Program-made: the position numbers and the translations under genes | Shown: positions 29,555-43,221 of the stretch, one piece after another | Layout of the letters: each line of letters starts with the position of its first letter | Position numbering within the stretch: the stretch's first letter is position 1 | Notes under the pieces: model-generated | Told to the model about the DNA's origin: nothing | Databases searched by the model: none | Seen by the model: the letters and a program-made list of their open reading frames with translations, nothing else | Source: Procambarus clarkii | Taxonomy: Eukaryota > Arthropoda > Malacostraca > Decapoda > Cambaridae | Assembly: GCF_040958095.1 (NCBI RefSeq) | Contig: NC_091160.1 | Coordinates: 36,381,736-36,445,735, forward strand | Length of the DNA stretch: 64,000 bases | Direction of reading: 5' to 3'

Positions 29555-32500
29555 CTGTGGAACAAATAGAACTAGTATTCTTCCATGTATCATCATTAAA
29601 CCATTTTCCACTTTCATGAAGGGGAGGCAACAATCCCAAGAAAATAGGGTACTGCAGTATTATAGGAAAAAATTTAGTATTTAAAAATTTACACCCATTA
29701 TTTCACCATACCTTACACCGCAGGGCAGCACAGAACCAGCACCTGCAGCACTAACAATTCACAAGACTAAATCTACCCTTCCTCTCCCCCTCAAATTCAT
29801 TAATACTCACTATTCACCAGTCTTATCAGCTATTTGTTCACGATAAAATCATCTTCATACGCTTTTCATGTTAGTTTACTTGCAATTGCACAACAAATAT
29901 TCCCATGACATTTTCATTCATTCCTCAATCAATATATCTAGCACCACAAAAATTCTTTTTTTTTTTTTGCTGTTGTAATTCTGTAAACCAGCACCTTGTA
30001 GCTAAACATGAAAATAGACAATACTACTTCTTCAAAGCAGCCCTCTGGTCACATGCGCTGCACCAGACACTTTCCTCATCTTTGCTCTCATAACTTTATC
30101 TTTCACCAATCACAAATCCTAGACATTAAATTGATCAACAGTTTCTAGCACTTTACCATTTGCACTAATTTCTCTCACACAGTTCCCTTCTCACTCCACC
30201 ACCATAACTATGTTTGGCAACATTTACTTTCAACAGTCTTCGTCTCGAGAAGATCATGAAACAACAATCTCCATTTTCTAATAGAAAAGAACTGTATCTA
30301 TATGCATCAAAATGTACATGATCCATTTATTCCCATTACTTATCAAATTCACACCCTTATGGTATTTTAACAGCAATGAAAATATTTGAATACTTGGGCT
30401 TAGAGATGCAAACAGACTTTTATAGTCATGCCCTAAGGGGTAATTTTTTCAACTAGTTTAATAATTTGTCCATTAAATAAAGCAGCCTGCTAAACATCCC
30501 ACATTACAGCTGATCTCCATAAAGGCACATGCCTAGTCTACTAGAATTCTGGCATTTTATCTTCCATTATTGCACCAGCAATATTATTACAACTGTCCAT
30601 GTACTTTAGTTGCCACATCACCAGTTAAGTTCCCCAATGCTTTAATTTTCCCACCTGTTTTTTATTTAAGAAACTTTTTACTTCCAAGTTTGTATGTACT
30701 CGATACGTTTAACGTTTCTGATCAAATAAATCTTTCATATGCCTTTTTACTCATTTTACTACCGTTCACTTTCTCATTTCATTAATTTTAATGTACAGTA
30801 ACCTACATTAAAAAATAATTTAAGTGCATAATATAATGAATAAACTACTGTAGATAGTGCAAGCACTTGACTATTTTCCACAGCTGCCACCCCAATGGAT
30901 GGGTGTAGAGCATTATTAGCAACTGACTGCTAACCATAGATATAAATTGATCTGTACAGACTAGTGGGCCACTTCTTGAACTGCTTGTGATATATAAAAT
31001 ACTATCAACCTATATATTAAATTGTAACTAGCTTCACAAGATTGTTACATGCTTAACTAAATGAACTTCACGGTTCAGTTCTCGAGCCCCTTATGTGCTT
31101 CAACTTTTTCCACTACTGCCCAAGGGATGGGTATGGGGTGCATAATTGAAAATCAGTATAACCGTTGAGAAGGCAAAATACCAATATGATTTTAAAATTA
31201 AGCTCTTCAAACTGTTCTTAAATGACTAGATCAAAGGCATTAGGGAAAACTGTGGAAAGACCATTCCACATTCCACCAAGAACTTTTTGTTCCTTTACCT
31301 TATGTTACCTTCAGCAGTGAACTATTTAACAACCATTCACTCACTTTTTTTTTTTTTTACGACTATAAAGTTTTGGGTCACATGGTATTTATTTTACAAA
31401 GTGTAGTTATTACTCACTGATGTATCCCAAAATATCTTCTGGACATCCATGATCAGCCCAATCTGTAAACTGCAAGTGCCAAATAGTGCGCGTCTTACGT
31501 GCAGGGACGTGAACTACCTGCAGCCGACTGGTAACGTGGGATCCACTCACCGTGCTATGCTTCCTCATCACTCGATACTACAAGTAAACCAACAATTTGA
31601 CTAGAAAGCCTGACAATATAAATAATACACTGGGATACAGAGTTATTGTGCACTAAGCTCTTTATATAATAATATTCATGTACTTGTGAAAACATGGGCT
31701 AAAAAAAAATGAACATTTACATTCATAAGACAGCCTAGCTTGCACAAAACAACATGCCAATAAAATAATAATATAGTAATTCACAGTATCCATCCTTCCT
31801 TAATTCACACAGAGAAAATAGCTAATACAAAGTGTTAAACACTTCCTGAATGCTTTATGTCTATTGGTCACACTAAGGTCTCATCAGGTGAACTTCCACA
31901 TCCTGTCACTTATTACTCCTGGTCACGGACATAGTCATTTTCTTGAATATTCAACCCCTCTTATGTGGTCTTCCTTCCTTTTGCTACCTTTCATTGTAAT
32001 ACTGCAAGCTTTCATGCACACACATACTCAAATAAAAAATCTAATCCTTTCAAAAGCATTCTCCATTAATAATTTCACTTTAATCTTTTAAATTGTCCAT
32101 TTAAATTAAAATTACTGTAATACTTAAAATGTGTTTATATATAGTAGATTGGATCTAGAGTAATATGCCTTGGAGGAAATAAGTAAGTAAGTAATTATCA
32201 AAAGAAGGCACCAAACCGGGAAGGCTATCTTGGAGGAAATAAGAATTAAACCAAAACTATCTAAAATTGGAACTCTGTTAGCTCCTTGACATTGATATAA
32301 ACTTGAACAAGAGATGATGGCCAAGACCAGTTCACCGATTGATGAAGGATGTGATATTCCCATCCCACGAGCTGGCAGAGGATTCCTACACTAAGCACAT
32401 GCTAGAGAAACCCTTGGTGGAGCCTAAACTCCAAAGATATCTAGAACTATTGAACTAATTAGGAGTTGATTCCAGCCAACATTCCTGAAGAACCATTGGA

Positions 32501-35500
32501 AGAGCGCACTGTAAAGTGATAACTCTTGAAATTTACTATCCACCCAAAACTCTTGTAACTCAAGAAGTTAGGGTGAATATGAAGATGCAAGTAGACATTG
32601 AAATAATAAGAAAAAGTTGTTGTGTTGTTGTTAGAGATTCGCTACCTGGAACAAAGTTCCAAGTAGCACGGGCTATGGTGAGCCCGTAGTGCCATTAAGA
32701 AAAAGTTAATGTGACAGTGTCTATTTTAACACAGAACTGCCTTTGTCTTTTCTGTCAGCTCTTGCCCTTTTTCCGACCCCTCAGAGTGGGAGTTGTGAGG
32801 CCTTTTTAAACTAATATGCAGAAGCTCCTTTACTTGATTACTAGCTGTACCCGACCACGCATTGCTGATAGTGTCTACCTATAAAGACAGCCTATCCTCC
32901 TCAAATGATAGTACTAATAGCAACTATTTGGTCAAACATACCAGTATGTACTGTTGAACCTCCCAAAAAATCACATTTTGTATTACTGAATTAGTCCAAA
33001 TGGCATTCTAGAAAATTTGAAATATAACTAAAGAACCTAACCTATCCAAGTAATCCCAGGCCTAATAAATGCTATCTTAGGCTTAATACATATGTGCACT
33101 ATATAAGGCCTATGAATATTTTAGTTTTCCGCTTTTTATCTTGGACTACAGTATTCCATTAATAGTACAAAATACAAACTTTTGGGGGGACCAACAGTAC
33201 ATATTGGTACATTCTGCCAAATAGTTGCTATAAGCACTATCATTTTAGAAGGATAGGTTAAAATTATACCTACTAATACACATTCAAGTTGCTGGTACAA
33301 ATTTCACCCTCAACCAGACCTACCTGTCCACATTCAACACTTGTGTTATCTGTTTGTGGCCAATAAGGAAAACTCTTGCTGGTAGCTGTGTCACCAGTAA
33401 CGGAAGTCAACATAACCACCAGATATACATCTGCCTCCCACACACATTGCCAGAAGTGTGCAACTGTGTTGGCAAGAGGGCCTTGGCAGCAGATGTAGAA
33501 CCGCTGGCTCTCTCCAACACTTGCCTACAAATTGAAGACCAAAGTTATCTCACGAGCATATATTGATGCCATCTCATGAAGCATTATAAATTTTAACAAC
33601 AATTTTGGGAATGTACAGTATTTTAGAAAACAAATTTGAGAGCAGTGATCTAATTTATTCATTTTGCCACCAGAATATCAGGGGAAAAAATAGAAGTTAC
33701 AGCAAATCAATTGAGGTTCTTGTTAGGCATTTAGTGATTTTTTCCACCTCTAATTGTTTACATTCTCTGGTGTGTTTTGGAGATGGAGAATATGTATGAT
33801 TTTATTCAAGCTTATTCTTATACACATTCATGTGTGTGTATATGCAAATCATCTTGCTTTGGAATAGGATAAAATTGATAAAAGTTGATCATTTATATTA
33901 TTAAAAAAAATTCAACAAATAAATTGCAATAACTGACTCCCGATTGACAAATAAAATACATTTTTCTTAAAATATTTTCAAATACACTTATGGTATTATG
34001 AATTTCCCCAGATTATATATACTGTACTTGTACTATTGGAACATGGTGTATAATCAGGTGGTCAATTGCACTTACAGTGATATGGGAGGCATTAATGTAG
34101 CCATATTTGTTGTCCTTGGTGGGAGTAATCTTTACTCGGTTCTCTTCATATGGAACAATATCCTTGTAGCGGTTACGTGGAATATTGTCTGGTTTAGTGG
34201 CCGTGGTGAAGTCTGCATTTGGTTTCATACGTGGAATAAGCTCAAACTCCTGTAGAATATCACCACTCAGTAATTTTGCCTCCAGCTGAAGAGACTGCAA
34301 TAAAAAAAAACATTTCTGTATACAGTATATACTGTACTACCAAAAATTACAATCTATAGGTTTAGGTATGAATACTTTTGAAAATCTTAACAGGTAATTC
34401 ATAATAGAAAGTACATATTTAATTTACAGGAAGGTATTACTGTACTTGTTTGAAAACACAAAGGCTTTTGTGAGGATCCAGGATCCAACCCCACAACAAG
34501 CTGAGTAACTCCTAGGTACCTATTTACTGCTAGGTGGACAGAGGCATTAGGTGGTAGGAAATACACCCAACCATTTCTGTCCCACTTAAAATTCAAACCT
34601 GCCATTCAAAATTGAGAGTCGAGAATGAACCCAACTACTACCGGGACCCTTTATGTATTCATAAATACCTGCCATGATAGGGGATTTTGATTCTGACTGG
34701 CAAGACAAAGAAATCAAATTCTAATACTGTACAGCAACACTTATTACTGTGCCTCGGTTTGTGTTTCAGAGAGGCGGCAGGATCCAAGCAATTTCAGTAG
34801 AACTTCTGGTTGCAATTCTTTTGCCCATGTCGTAGCTCGGTCGATTAAGGCAGCGTCTGGGATGCTCTCTGACGTAGATTCGAATCCTCATCACGGCACT
34901 TGTGGATTTGTTCCAATACAGTACAGTACTATACTGTATTACCATTTTAAAACCTACAATACTAAATGTTAAAAGTGCCTTATTATGCTGTTAAGAAAAA
35001 ACTTATCAAAACCAGTGCCTTACCCTTGGATCTTTTGGTCCTGCTTTAGAAAGTGTTGCTCCTCTCAGCACATCCGGAGTTCCCCCGTTAGATGTCCCTG
35101 CTCCCTGTAGATTATCAATGCTTCCAATCACATCATCAGCAACCACAGCCTCTCTCATGGGAACTTGTCCCAGGTCACGCACAGTGTGAGAATCTGTTGA
35201 CGTTTCTTGAGTCCTTAAATGTGTAGTGTCCCGAACTGTGAGGAAATCTGTAGATGCCTCTCGTGTTTTTGACTGGCTTGCGTCGTGTGCTGCTAGAGAA
35301 TCTGCAGTTGCTTCTCGTGTCTTTGTCAAGCCTGCATTATGCACTGTAGGAGTGTCCTGGGCAGACACAGATGATGGAAGAACAGACTCAGACTGACCTG
35401 CTAACAACAATGAACCAGAAGGTGGTGCTCCCCATTTTTTTCTTGGAGAGTTTTTAATAGCACTGGTGTCCCCACCTGTTTCCCGCTGATGTGTAGATTG

Positions 35501-37717
35501 TTGCTTTACCTGCTGTGTTACTCCCACTGCTTGGGACTGTTGTCTTAACTGTTGCTGCTGTGCCAACTTTTGGGATGCCTGTTGTTGTTGTTGTTGTTGC
35601 ATCTGCTGCTGCAGTTGCTTTTGATGTTGCTGCTGTCTCTGTTCCTGAATTTGCTGTTGTCTTTGTTCCTGTGCCTGTTGTCTTTGTTGTTCCTGTGCCT
35701 GTTGTTGCCTTTGCTGGTCTTGCTGTCTATGTTGTTCCTGAATTTGTTGACGTTGTTGTTCCTGTACCTGTTGCTGTCTTTGCTGATTCATTTGGTGTTG
35801 CATTTGTTGCTGTTGCAAGTGATGGTGACTGCTCTGACTAAGAATCTGAGCACTCTGTTGCTGCTGAGCTTGGAGCTGCTGAAGTTGTTGCTGTTCTTTC
35901 TTTTGTTGCATCTGCATCTGTTGCTGAAGTTGCTGTTCTTTCTGCTGCTGCAGCTGTAACTGTTGTTGTAATTGCTGTTGCTGCTGCAAGGATAAAGCTT
36001 GCATTTGTTGCTGTAACTGTAAATGGTGGTGATGGTTATGACGAAGTTCTTGTTGTGCACTGAATACAGGTATCTGCCCCATGGCAGTGTTAATTGCCTC
36101 AATAGGTCCTCGCTGTTGCTCTCCCAAACGGTTTTCAATATAAATTTGGGGGTCTATTGCAGACTGTCTAACTGGCTGCGAGAGTGCCCTGCTCCTTCCT
36201 CCTTGCACATCCTCACTTCCTAACTGACCAATTAAGTGATTTCCTTGTGCTGCTCCAACTACATTCATTGCGTTATTATCAATTTCTGGAGCTGAACGAG
36301 TGCGTTCACGAGATTCATCAGTTCTGAGGGCAGCAATATTTTGATAAATAGGCTCTTGTGAGCCTTGTACCGCTCCACTAGGGTACTGAGGATCTGTGTA
36401 CTGTGCTGTAAATTGTGAATTATAATGTGGAGGAGCAGTATACTGAGGTGTAGCACCCTGTTGCTTTTGCTGAGACGGTTGGGAAGACTGGTCATTAGTA
36501 AACACTGGATTAAGATTAAGATTTGCTCCGACAGCAACTCGTCCATCACTAAGTTGATAAATTGCATCAAGGTCATTACAAGAGTAATTGTGACTAAATG
36601 AATGAAGAGACTGATAAATTGTGTTGCCCGTTTCTGTTGTTCTTGTTAAATCATTACGAAGACTCTCAACAGCTTCACTCAAGTCTGCTAAATTTTCATA
36701 GGTGCGTGAGAGATCAGGTGACCCAAGACATCCTAAGGAAGCTGTCAAGAGTGCTCGACGTCTGGAAGCCAAATCTGGGCTCATATTTCCACCCTAGAAA
36801 TATAAATATAATTAGCTAAATAAAATAAAATATACTAAAAATAATTTTTTTGTTATATTTTCCTGAATTTCATGAAGGATATATAAAGGATTATAATAAT
36901 ACATATAAAGGATATATTTATTATGAATAAGTACGGAGCAAGATGAATGGCCATACCTGGTTGATTGTGGCCAGGTCTGGCGTGCTGTTACTGGACGGCT
37001 TATTGTAGGGGTATGGAGGTGGTGGCTTGTAGACGTGAAGAAGCTCGTGCTCTTGGTCTCTCCCTGCATCACCGCACAGTGACCCACCTTCTAACACCTC
37101 CCCAGCTCCTGTGGCTAACTCTGGACTACTACACAATACAATATTACTGTAAAAACTTATTTCTGAAAACAATTCATTGTGTTTTATGCCACCAATGATG
37201 CATCTCACTTGTCATGCAAGTCAATCGTTCTTTTTATAACTATGTGCTTATGGGGGTCTGGTGCAACACCACTTCATTCTATAAAACTGTACCACTGAAT
37301 ATTTAAATACCTGTATATCATCCCTATGTAACTACAAATATAAAAAAAAACACTTCTTGCCATAATTTTTGGCATGAGCGCAAACTTGTTCTCAGAATGC
37401 AATTATGCAGCTACAGTATTGTCCAGATGGGTCTGAGTGCGTGTATGAATGTTTTGACAATTCAACCATAAATAATTGTATATGGTATATATAAGTTATT
37501 TTCTATTTCATCACTACTATTTATTTACAATTACTGCAACACAAAAAATTAACACTGGTTAACATATTGCCAATATTCTAACAGTTTTAGTAAGTTATTC
37601 ATTCCTTTATATTTGTGCCAAAGATAATAGAATTCTTTTTCCAGCACATGTGGCCAAATTTATTGGGTTACCATTTACCGTTTTCACAGACTTATGAAAA
37701 AAAACCATTTTCCAACA

Positions 37718-37756
<39 letters not shown>

Positions 37757-40700
37757 TTATACCACCCACTACAATTAACCCATTTAACAGAATTTTTTGC
37801 AAGTTTTCCTTCCTACCAAAGGGATTAAGAAATATTTCCCTCTTTCTCAGAGATCCAGCTCTTAAATATTTGTAGAATATTAAAGCAACTAATAAAAGTG
37901 TTGCCTTACAATTATATATGCATTTTTTTAAATACGGCTACATCACGTTCATTGCACTTTGCAAAATACCTGGTAATTTTGTCCTTGTGTAAAATGGCAT
38001 CAGATCAAAAAATAGTCACTAATGCCCTTTGCACTCATTCCTCTCAGAGGCTTCCTTACTCTTCCCCCAGTTTTATTAAGGAAATGTTTCCACCTTCACT
38101 AGCAAATCTCCTTACACAAATGTCTTCCTTTCCCATAAAAGACAAGTGAAGACTTAAGTGTAGTGTGTGTTCTCACCTGTATGTATTGTGCAGAGGACCA
38201 GGCATGAGTATTCCAGCTGATCGGCTCAGCTGGGGTATGGCTGGGTCAGGATGTATGGACAAGTCCGTGTAGCCCTTATAGTGACTGTAGCTGCTAACTC
38301 CTCCGGCTGGCTGCGATACTGTTTAAACACTTATTTTACCACTACTTGCTAAAAAATAGTTTGACAATTTGTACTTTTTGCATAGGGGAAAAAGTAAACA
38401 CTTTAATTTGAATATAAAATGTCACACTTTTTCCAATTCCATTTAGTGTATTTTGTTCTACAAATTTTAAAGCCCATTAATTCATGCAATTTATTTAAAT
38501 TGCATCTATATATCTATACCAGCTTGGCAAACTCATGTCCACACTGGCAACTGCTGTTATTACATAATATTACATATTACAGTTTCCTTAACCCTGGTAT
38601 TACAGGCTTGAAACAGAAAAGGAAACCATGAACAAAATCAAGTTTCACCATAAAAAAAAGGTAAGTACCACTTTGCCTTACACTCCATACCATGCTTTAC
38701 TCTTGGTAATATCTTGACTGCAAGGGTTCTCACATTTTATTAAGCACTTACACACAAACCAGTTTCTTCAATAATGTCAACTTGGCACATATCTACATCT
38801 CAAACATACAGTATTATAATTTATACTAGTATATTTTGGTAGCAGTCTTTCTTGTAAACATTTGTTGTTGAATACATGTGTCTTTTTCGGTCATATTCAA
38901 CAACATATTATAATTTACTGCATAACAATTCCTCACATCCCGTTACAATACTTTTATATTATGTCAATTTATTTTTTTATTTAAAAAAAAAAAAGAACAG
39001 TGCAGATTCTAATAGCTATAAAGGTGATAATCGCATTAACGATGATACTAACAAAAGTGCTTTACGTTCCACTTACATTCATGTGCATTTCCTTCCATGA
39101 CATGACTGTTGGATATCTCTGGCTGAGAAGAATACAGCATAGTGGCTCTTACATTAGCAGGATTTACCCCTGGTCCATACTTCTGTATCAACGCAGTCTC
39201 GTAATCTGGTGCTGGCCGGTACTGAGGCAGAAGGCTCCTGTTGCAGGTAAACAATAATACATCTGGAAATTAGGTGGGTGTGCCTTTAGGTTACAAGTTA
39301 CTAGAGCAGACAGTGTGTCTGCTAAATCTGCTTTGTCTTCAGATAAAGAGTGATTTGAACAAATGTAACGCTAGTTTGTTGCAGTTGGTCAAGAAGTAAA
39401 ATCCCCAAAGTTCTTTTTTACCTATAAGCTGCATGGATAATCTTAAGTTAACTGCTACTATTCCTCCTTCAACCTCTTCCCTGTGATATTCAACTGACCC
39501 TCCAAGAATTCCTTTAATGCCACACCTCTCTAGGATAATCCTATTGATAAGCTTTTTGACAAAAATTAAGACAGGTTAGGTTATTCTGTACATCATAACA
39601 CTACAAAATTTATACACATTCACAAACTAGTGTCAATTTATAAGCTTCGTAAATTTTTTGAGGGGGCCCAATAACGAAATATTAAATCAAACCAGGAAAA
39701 ATTAAGCAATATCATTTTTGCTTGAATTTTGCAGCTAAAATACAAATTTGAATAAGTTTATCAAGTGTGTTTATGATGATATTCTATGGGAGTAGAGCAT
39801 TTGTGGCCAAGTGCTGCAGAACTGGGCTACTTTTATATCAGAGAAGTGCTCAAAACTTTATTTTTTTTTTTTTGCCTTTTCATTATACTGTACTAACAAA
39901 ACATGGATTTTAAACAGTTTTCATGGCATACTCTGCATGGAAAGACCACTTGACCTCGCTTGTGACAGCCACGGCCTCCTCGCGAGTCGAAAGATTTCCC
40001 CATTCCGGTTATTTTATCTCGGGTATTTGTTGTTGCGGGGTTTATAAACACTGCAATTTGACTTTCAGATGGATACTAATCAAGAACAGAGCCAATCCAT
40101 GCAGTGAAAGAAACACGTTTGAAGGGAAAGTTATAGTATGTTCATCAAAAATATAGAAAAGTGAGATGCATGTTCTTATATGCAAATATCACTTTACAGC
40201 ATTATATTGCAAACAATTTGATACCAAACTGAACGATGTAGCACAAAAATTGTGACAAACCTGAAAAAGAGTACAGTACAAATTTTTTAATCCGGGTATT
40301 GTGGGAGTGCGGATGGGTGCTCGCTCACAGGTATCGCTCTGACAATTTTCGGGTTTGCTGCGGGTGGCACATCAGGCATTTTGACCTTATATGCATAAAG
40401 TATATTCCTTTAGAGAATTCTATTTTGAACTATTTGATACTAAAATGAACAATGTAGCACAAAAGTGTAGGTGGAGAAAAATGAAAAGCATAAACATTTT
40501 AGTGCGGGTGCTCGCTCACGGGAAACGCTCGGCTGACCTTGGGGTGTGTGGCGTGTCACCGCCAACCCAGCAAAAGTGTTAACACTTTTAGCATTATATA
40601 CAGCATTATATATATATGATATCCTATAGCCGAGAAACATTTAGTCCAAGTAACTTGGTATTGGGCTTTATGTATTATATTAAAGAACAGACTCGTAAAT

Positions 40701-43184
40701 GTTTGGTTATTCTACTGCTGAATTCTTTCTTTTTTAAGGATTATCAATTACATAAACAGGCTTTCTTTTTCATAAATGAAATAACTTTTTCAAGCCCCAA
40801 GTTAACTGTTGCTGGCTAATATCTGAAATATTAAATTCCTGTATAGTTTTGAACTTTCACTGCAGCACCTTTCTAATGAATAATATTATACAGTGTTTTA
40901 CTGTAATACTGCCCAGCTTTATGTTCTACATTTAATTCTCAAGTCAGTCCAACATCTCTAACACCAGCCCCTTTGCTAATGTCCTTTTACATGCTATTGC
41001 ACCTAGCTATTTCTTAATTCTATCTGGGAATTTTTTGTTGGCAAGTTTGTCCTAACCCCAAATACTTACCGTCTAAAGCTCCCTCTAGCTGATGGAAGAC
41101 TAAGATTGGAAGAATAGAGAGCCACTTGCTGACCTCCATCACGCTGCTGTTGTTGAGACTGCTGCTGCAAGGCGGAAGGCTGAGAAACTTGACTGTGAGA
41201 TGCTATGACAACCTGTCAATGAAGGAGAAAAATCAGGAACTTTGTCTTCATAACTAAAGGAATTCAAATGTTAAAAAATCCAAATAATAAACACATTCCA
41301 CATTCAATATCCCTAGACATTCATGATATCAATCTTTCTAATTTACTACCTGAATACTTCAGTAATGAAACCACTTCCAATATTTCAGCATGTTCCAGAA
41401 AAATGGCTGCACGTTACATTAAGTGTATATGTAACACACACACAGTAGTATACACCTTTCATTACTGAGGAGGCACGCTCATGCAGACTCTTCAACCAAG
41501 ATTTCCTTATACACAGGTGCTTCCTTAATTAATCTTCTTAGATCTGTCATCCCTTATACTGGTGTTTATTCACATTCCTCCAATATGACTTTGTAACTTT
41601 TGTCCAATTCTATTTCCTTGCTTCAAGCATTTGTTACCATTACCACCAACTGACAAACTACTTCACATAATTCCATAGTCTTGCTTAATCATCTGGAATA
41701 CACTAATCAAAATAACTGACCTGGTTCTGTTGAGGATGATGGGAGGCATTTAGGGAGAATGCTGACTGTGACAACAACCCATAAGACGGGTCATTCATTA
41801 TCTGTGAACTGGAAGACTCTACTGCAGGACCCAAGTGACTGCTGGTCTCTCCTGGCTAAATAGCAAACACAAAAATGTTATGTAATTTAAGACCATGTAA
41901 AAAACAAATTAAACATTATATTATGTTTTCTCCGAAAGGAATTAAATATTTAAGCAAATTTATTCAATATTAAAAAAACACAAATACTGGGACATACTGT
42001 AATACACAATCAGAAAAAGCAGAAAACAAAAGCACCAGACAACTTTAGCAAGAGGAAAATTAATATTAAAAATGTGTATTTCCAAGTGATCTTTTTCACA
42101 AAGTGCCAATATATTAGAGCACCTTTAAACACTCACAAATGGGGTTCTCATCCCATTACTGCCAGTCTTTCCAGGAAAATATCTTTATATCAGTTCATCT
42201 TCAAAAATGCAACCATTTTCCTCTTGGAGAATATGGGCGTTACTTTAGCAAAACCATTTCACTTGAAATTGTTAGACTTTCAGTATACATTTTGGCAGAA
42301 TGCTGCAGGAAATATTTAAATTTTCACTCAAAATACTTAAAATATGATGATACCCCATGTTTAACTATCTTGATAGGTTGTTGTACCATTTCTTCAGTAT
42401 CACCCGAGTACTGTGCAACACAGATTACAGAAATGAAAATGTTAGAATGCAAAAAGCTTGGGTGCATTTCTTACATACTCTACAGTGCCTTTTTTACACA
42501 ATTAAATTACTCTTGACCAGATTATAAAATAAATTATTGGCATTAAGCTATATCACTTTCGATCACTACAGCAACACAAGAAGAGAGAGAAAAAAGGCTG
42601 AATGCACAAAAAGCCAAAGTGGGAGTGCGTAAAATGGACAACGGTACACACTTGAATTACGGCAAGTTGAAAACATGATACATGTTCATGTTCATGTTTG
42701 AGATATATGAACATGAACATGAAACATGAGATACATGTTCAGACAAGTTTACCACTAATAAAATACAATTTCAAAGTGCTATCTTTTTCAAACAAGTTGA
42801 TCACAGTATGAACCAAGGAAGAAGAACTAACCTGCTGTATGTAAGACATGTCAAACTGTGGTAGTGTGGTTGTGAAGGAAGCCAGAGCTGGATCACCAGA
42901 ACTCCTTAGTGTCATCTCTCCCAGCCCACCACGACTGTCCACCTTCATAAAGGAAATTCAGTAGTTAATATATACAGTATAGAGTATAGGTTAAGATCAC
43001 GTACCTCTTCCCTTTGTAATATAATAATTTCCATGCAAGTTGGGAAGCAATCAATCGTGTTTAACCCCTAAATCCACTCTTATACACTTGCAACTTTAAA
43101 ATAAAGAGGAAATTCTTTGTATTGCTATATATTAAGTTGATTAATCAAGTAAGGCTAAGATCACCGCTAGCTTTCACATCCCCA

Positions 43185-43221
<37 letters not shown>

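Larger units (their letters stand above)
31578..33323. other. Pez intron between coding exons 17 and 18
   Basis: Contains a two-hairpin element (32620-32697) and a CCTAGGCCT family copy (about 32880-33250). Otherwise AT-rich. Confidence 0.7.

Noticed and set aside
34013-34255. Open frame on the + strand opposite Pez coding exon 16
   Set aside because: Antisense shadow; the - strand encodes the conserved phosphatase sequence NRYKDIVPYEENRV.
35515-35959. Leu- and Val-rich frames opposite the Pez polyglutamine exon
   Set aside because: Antisense shadows of CAG/CAA codons read as CTG/TTG; the - strand frame has family motifs and matching splice phases.
41721-42942. Possibility that Pez coding exons 9 and 10 are false
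   Set aside because: Low conservation raised doubt, but both are phase 0 on each side with good AG/GT sites and uninterrupted frames; kept with reduced confidence.
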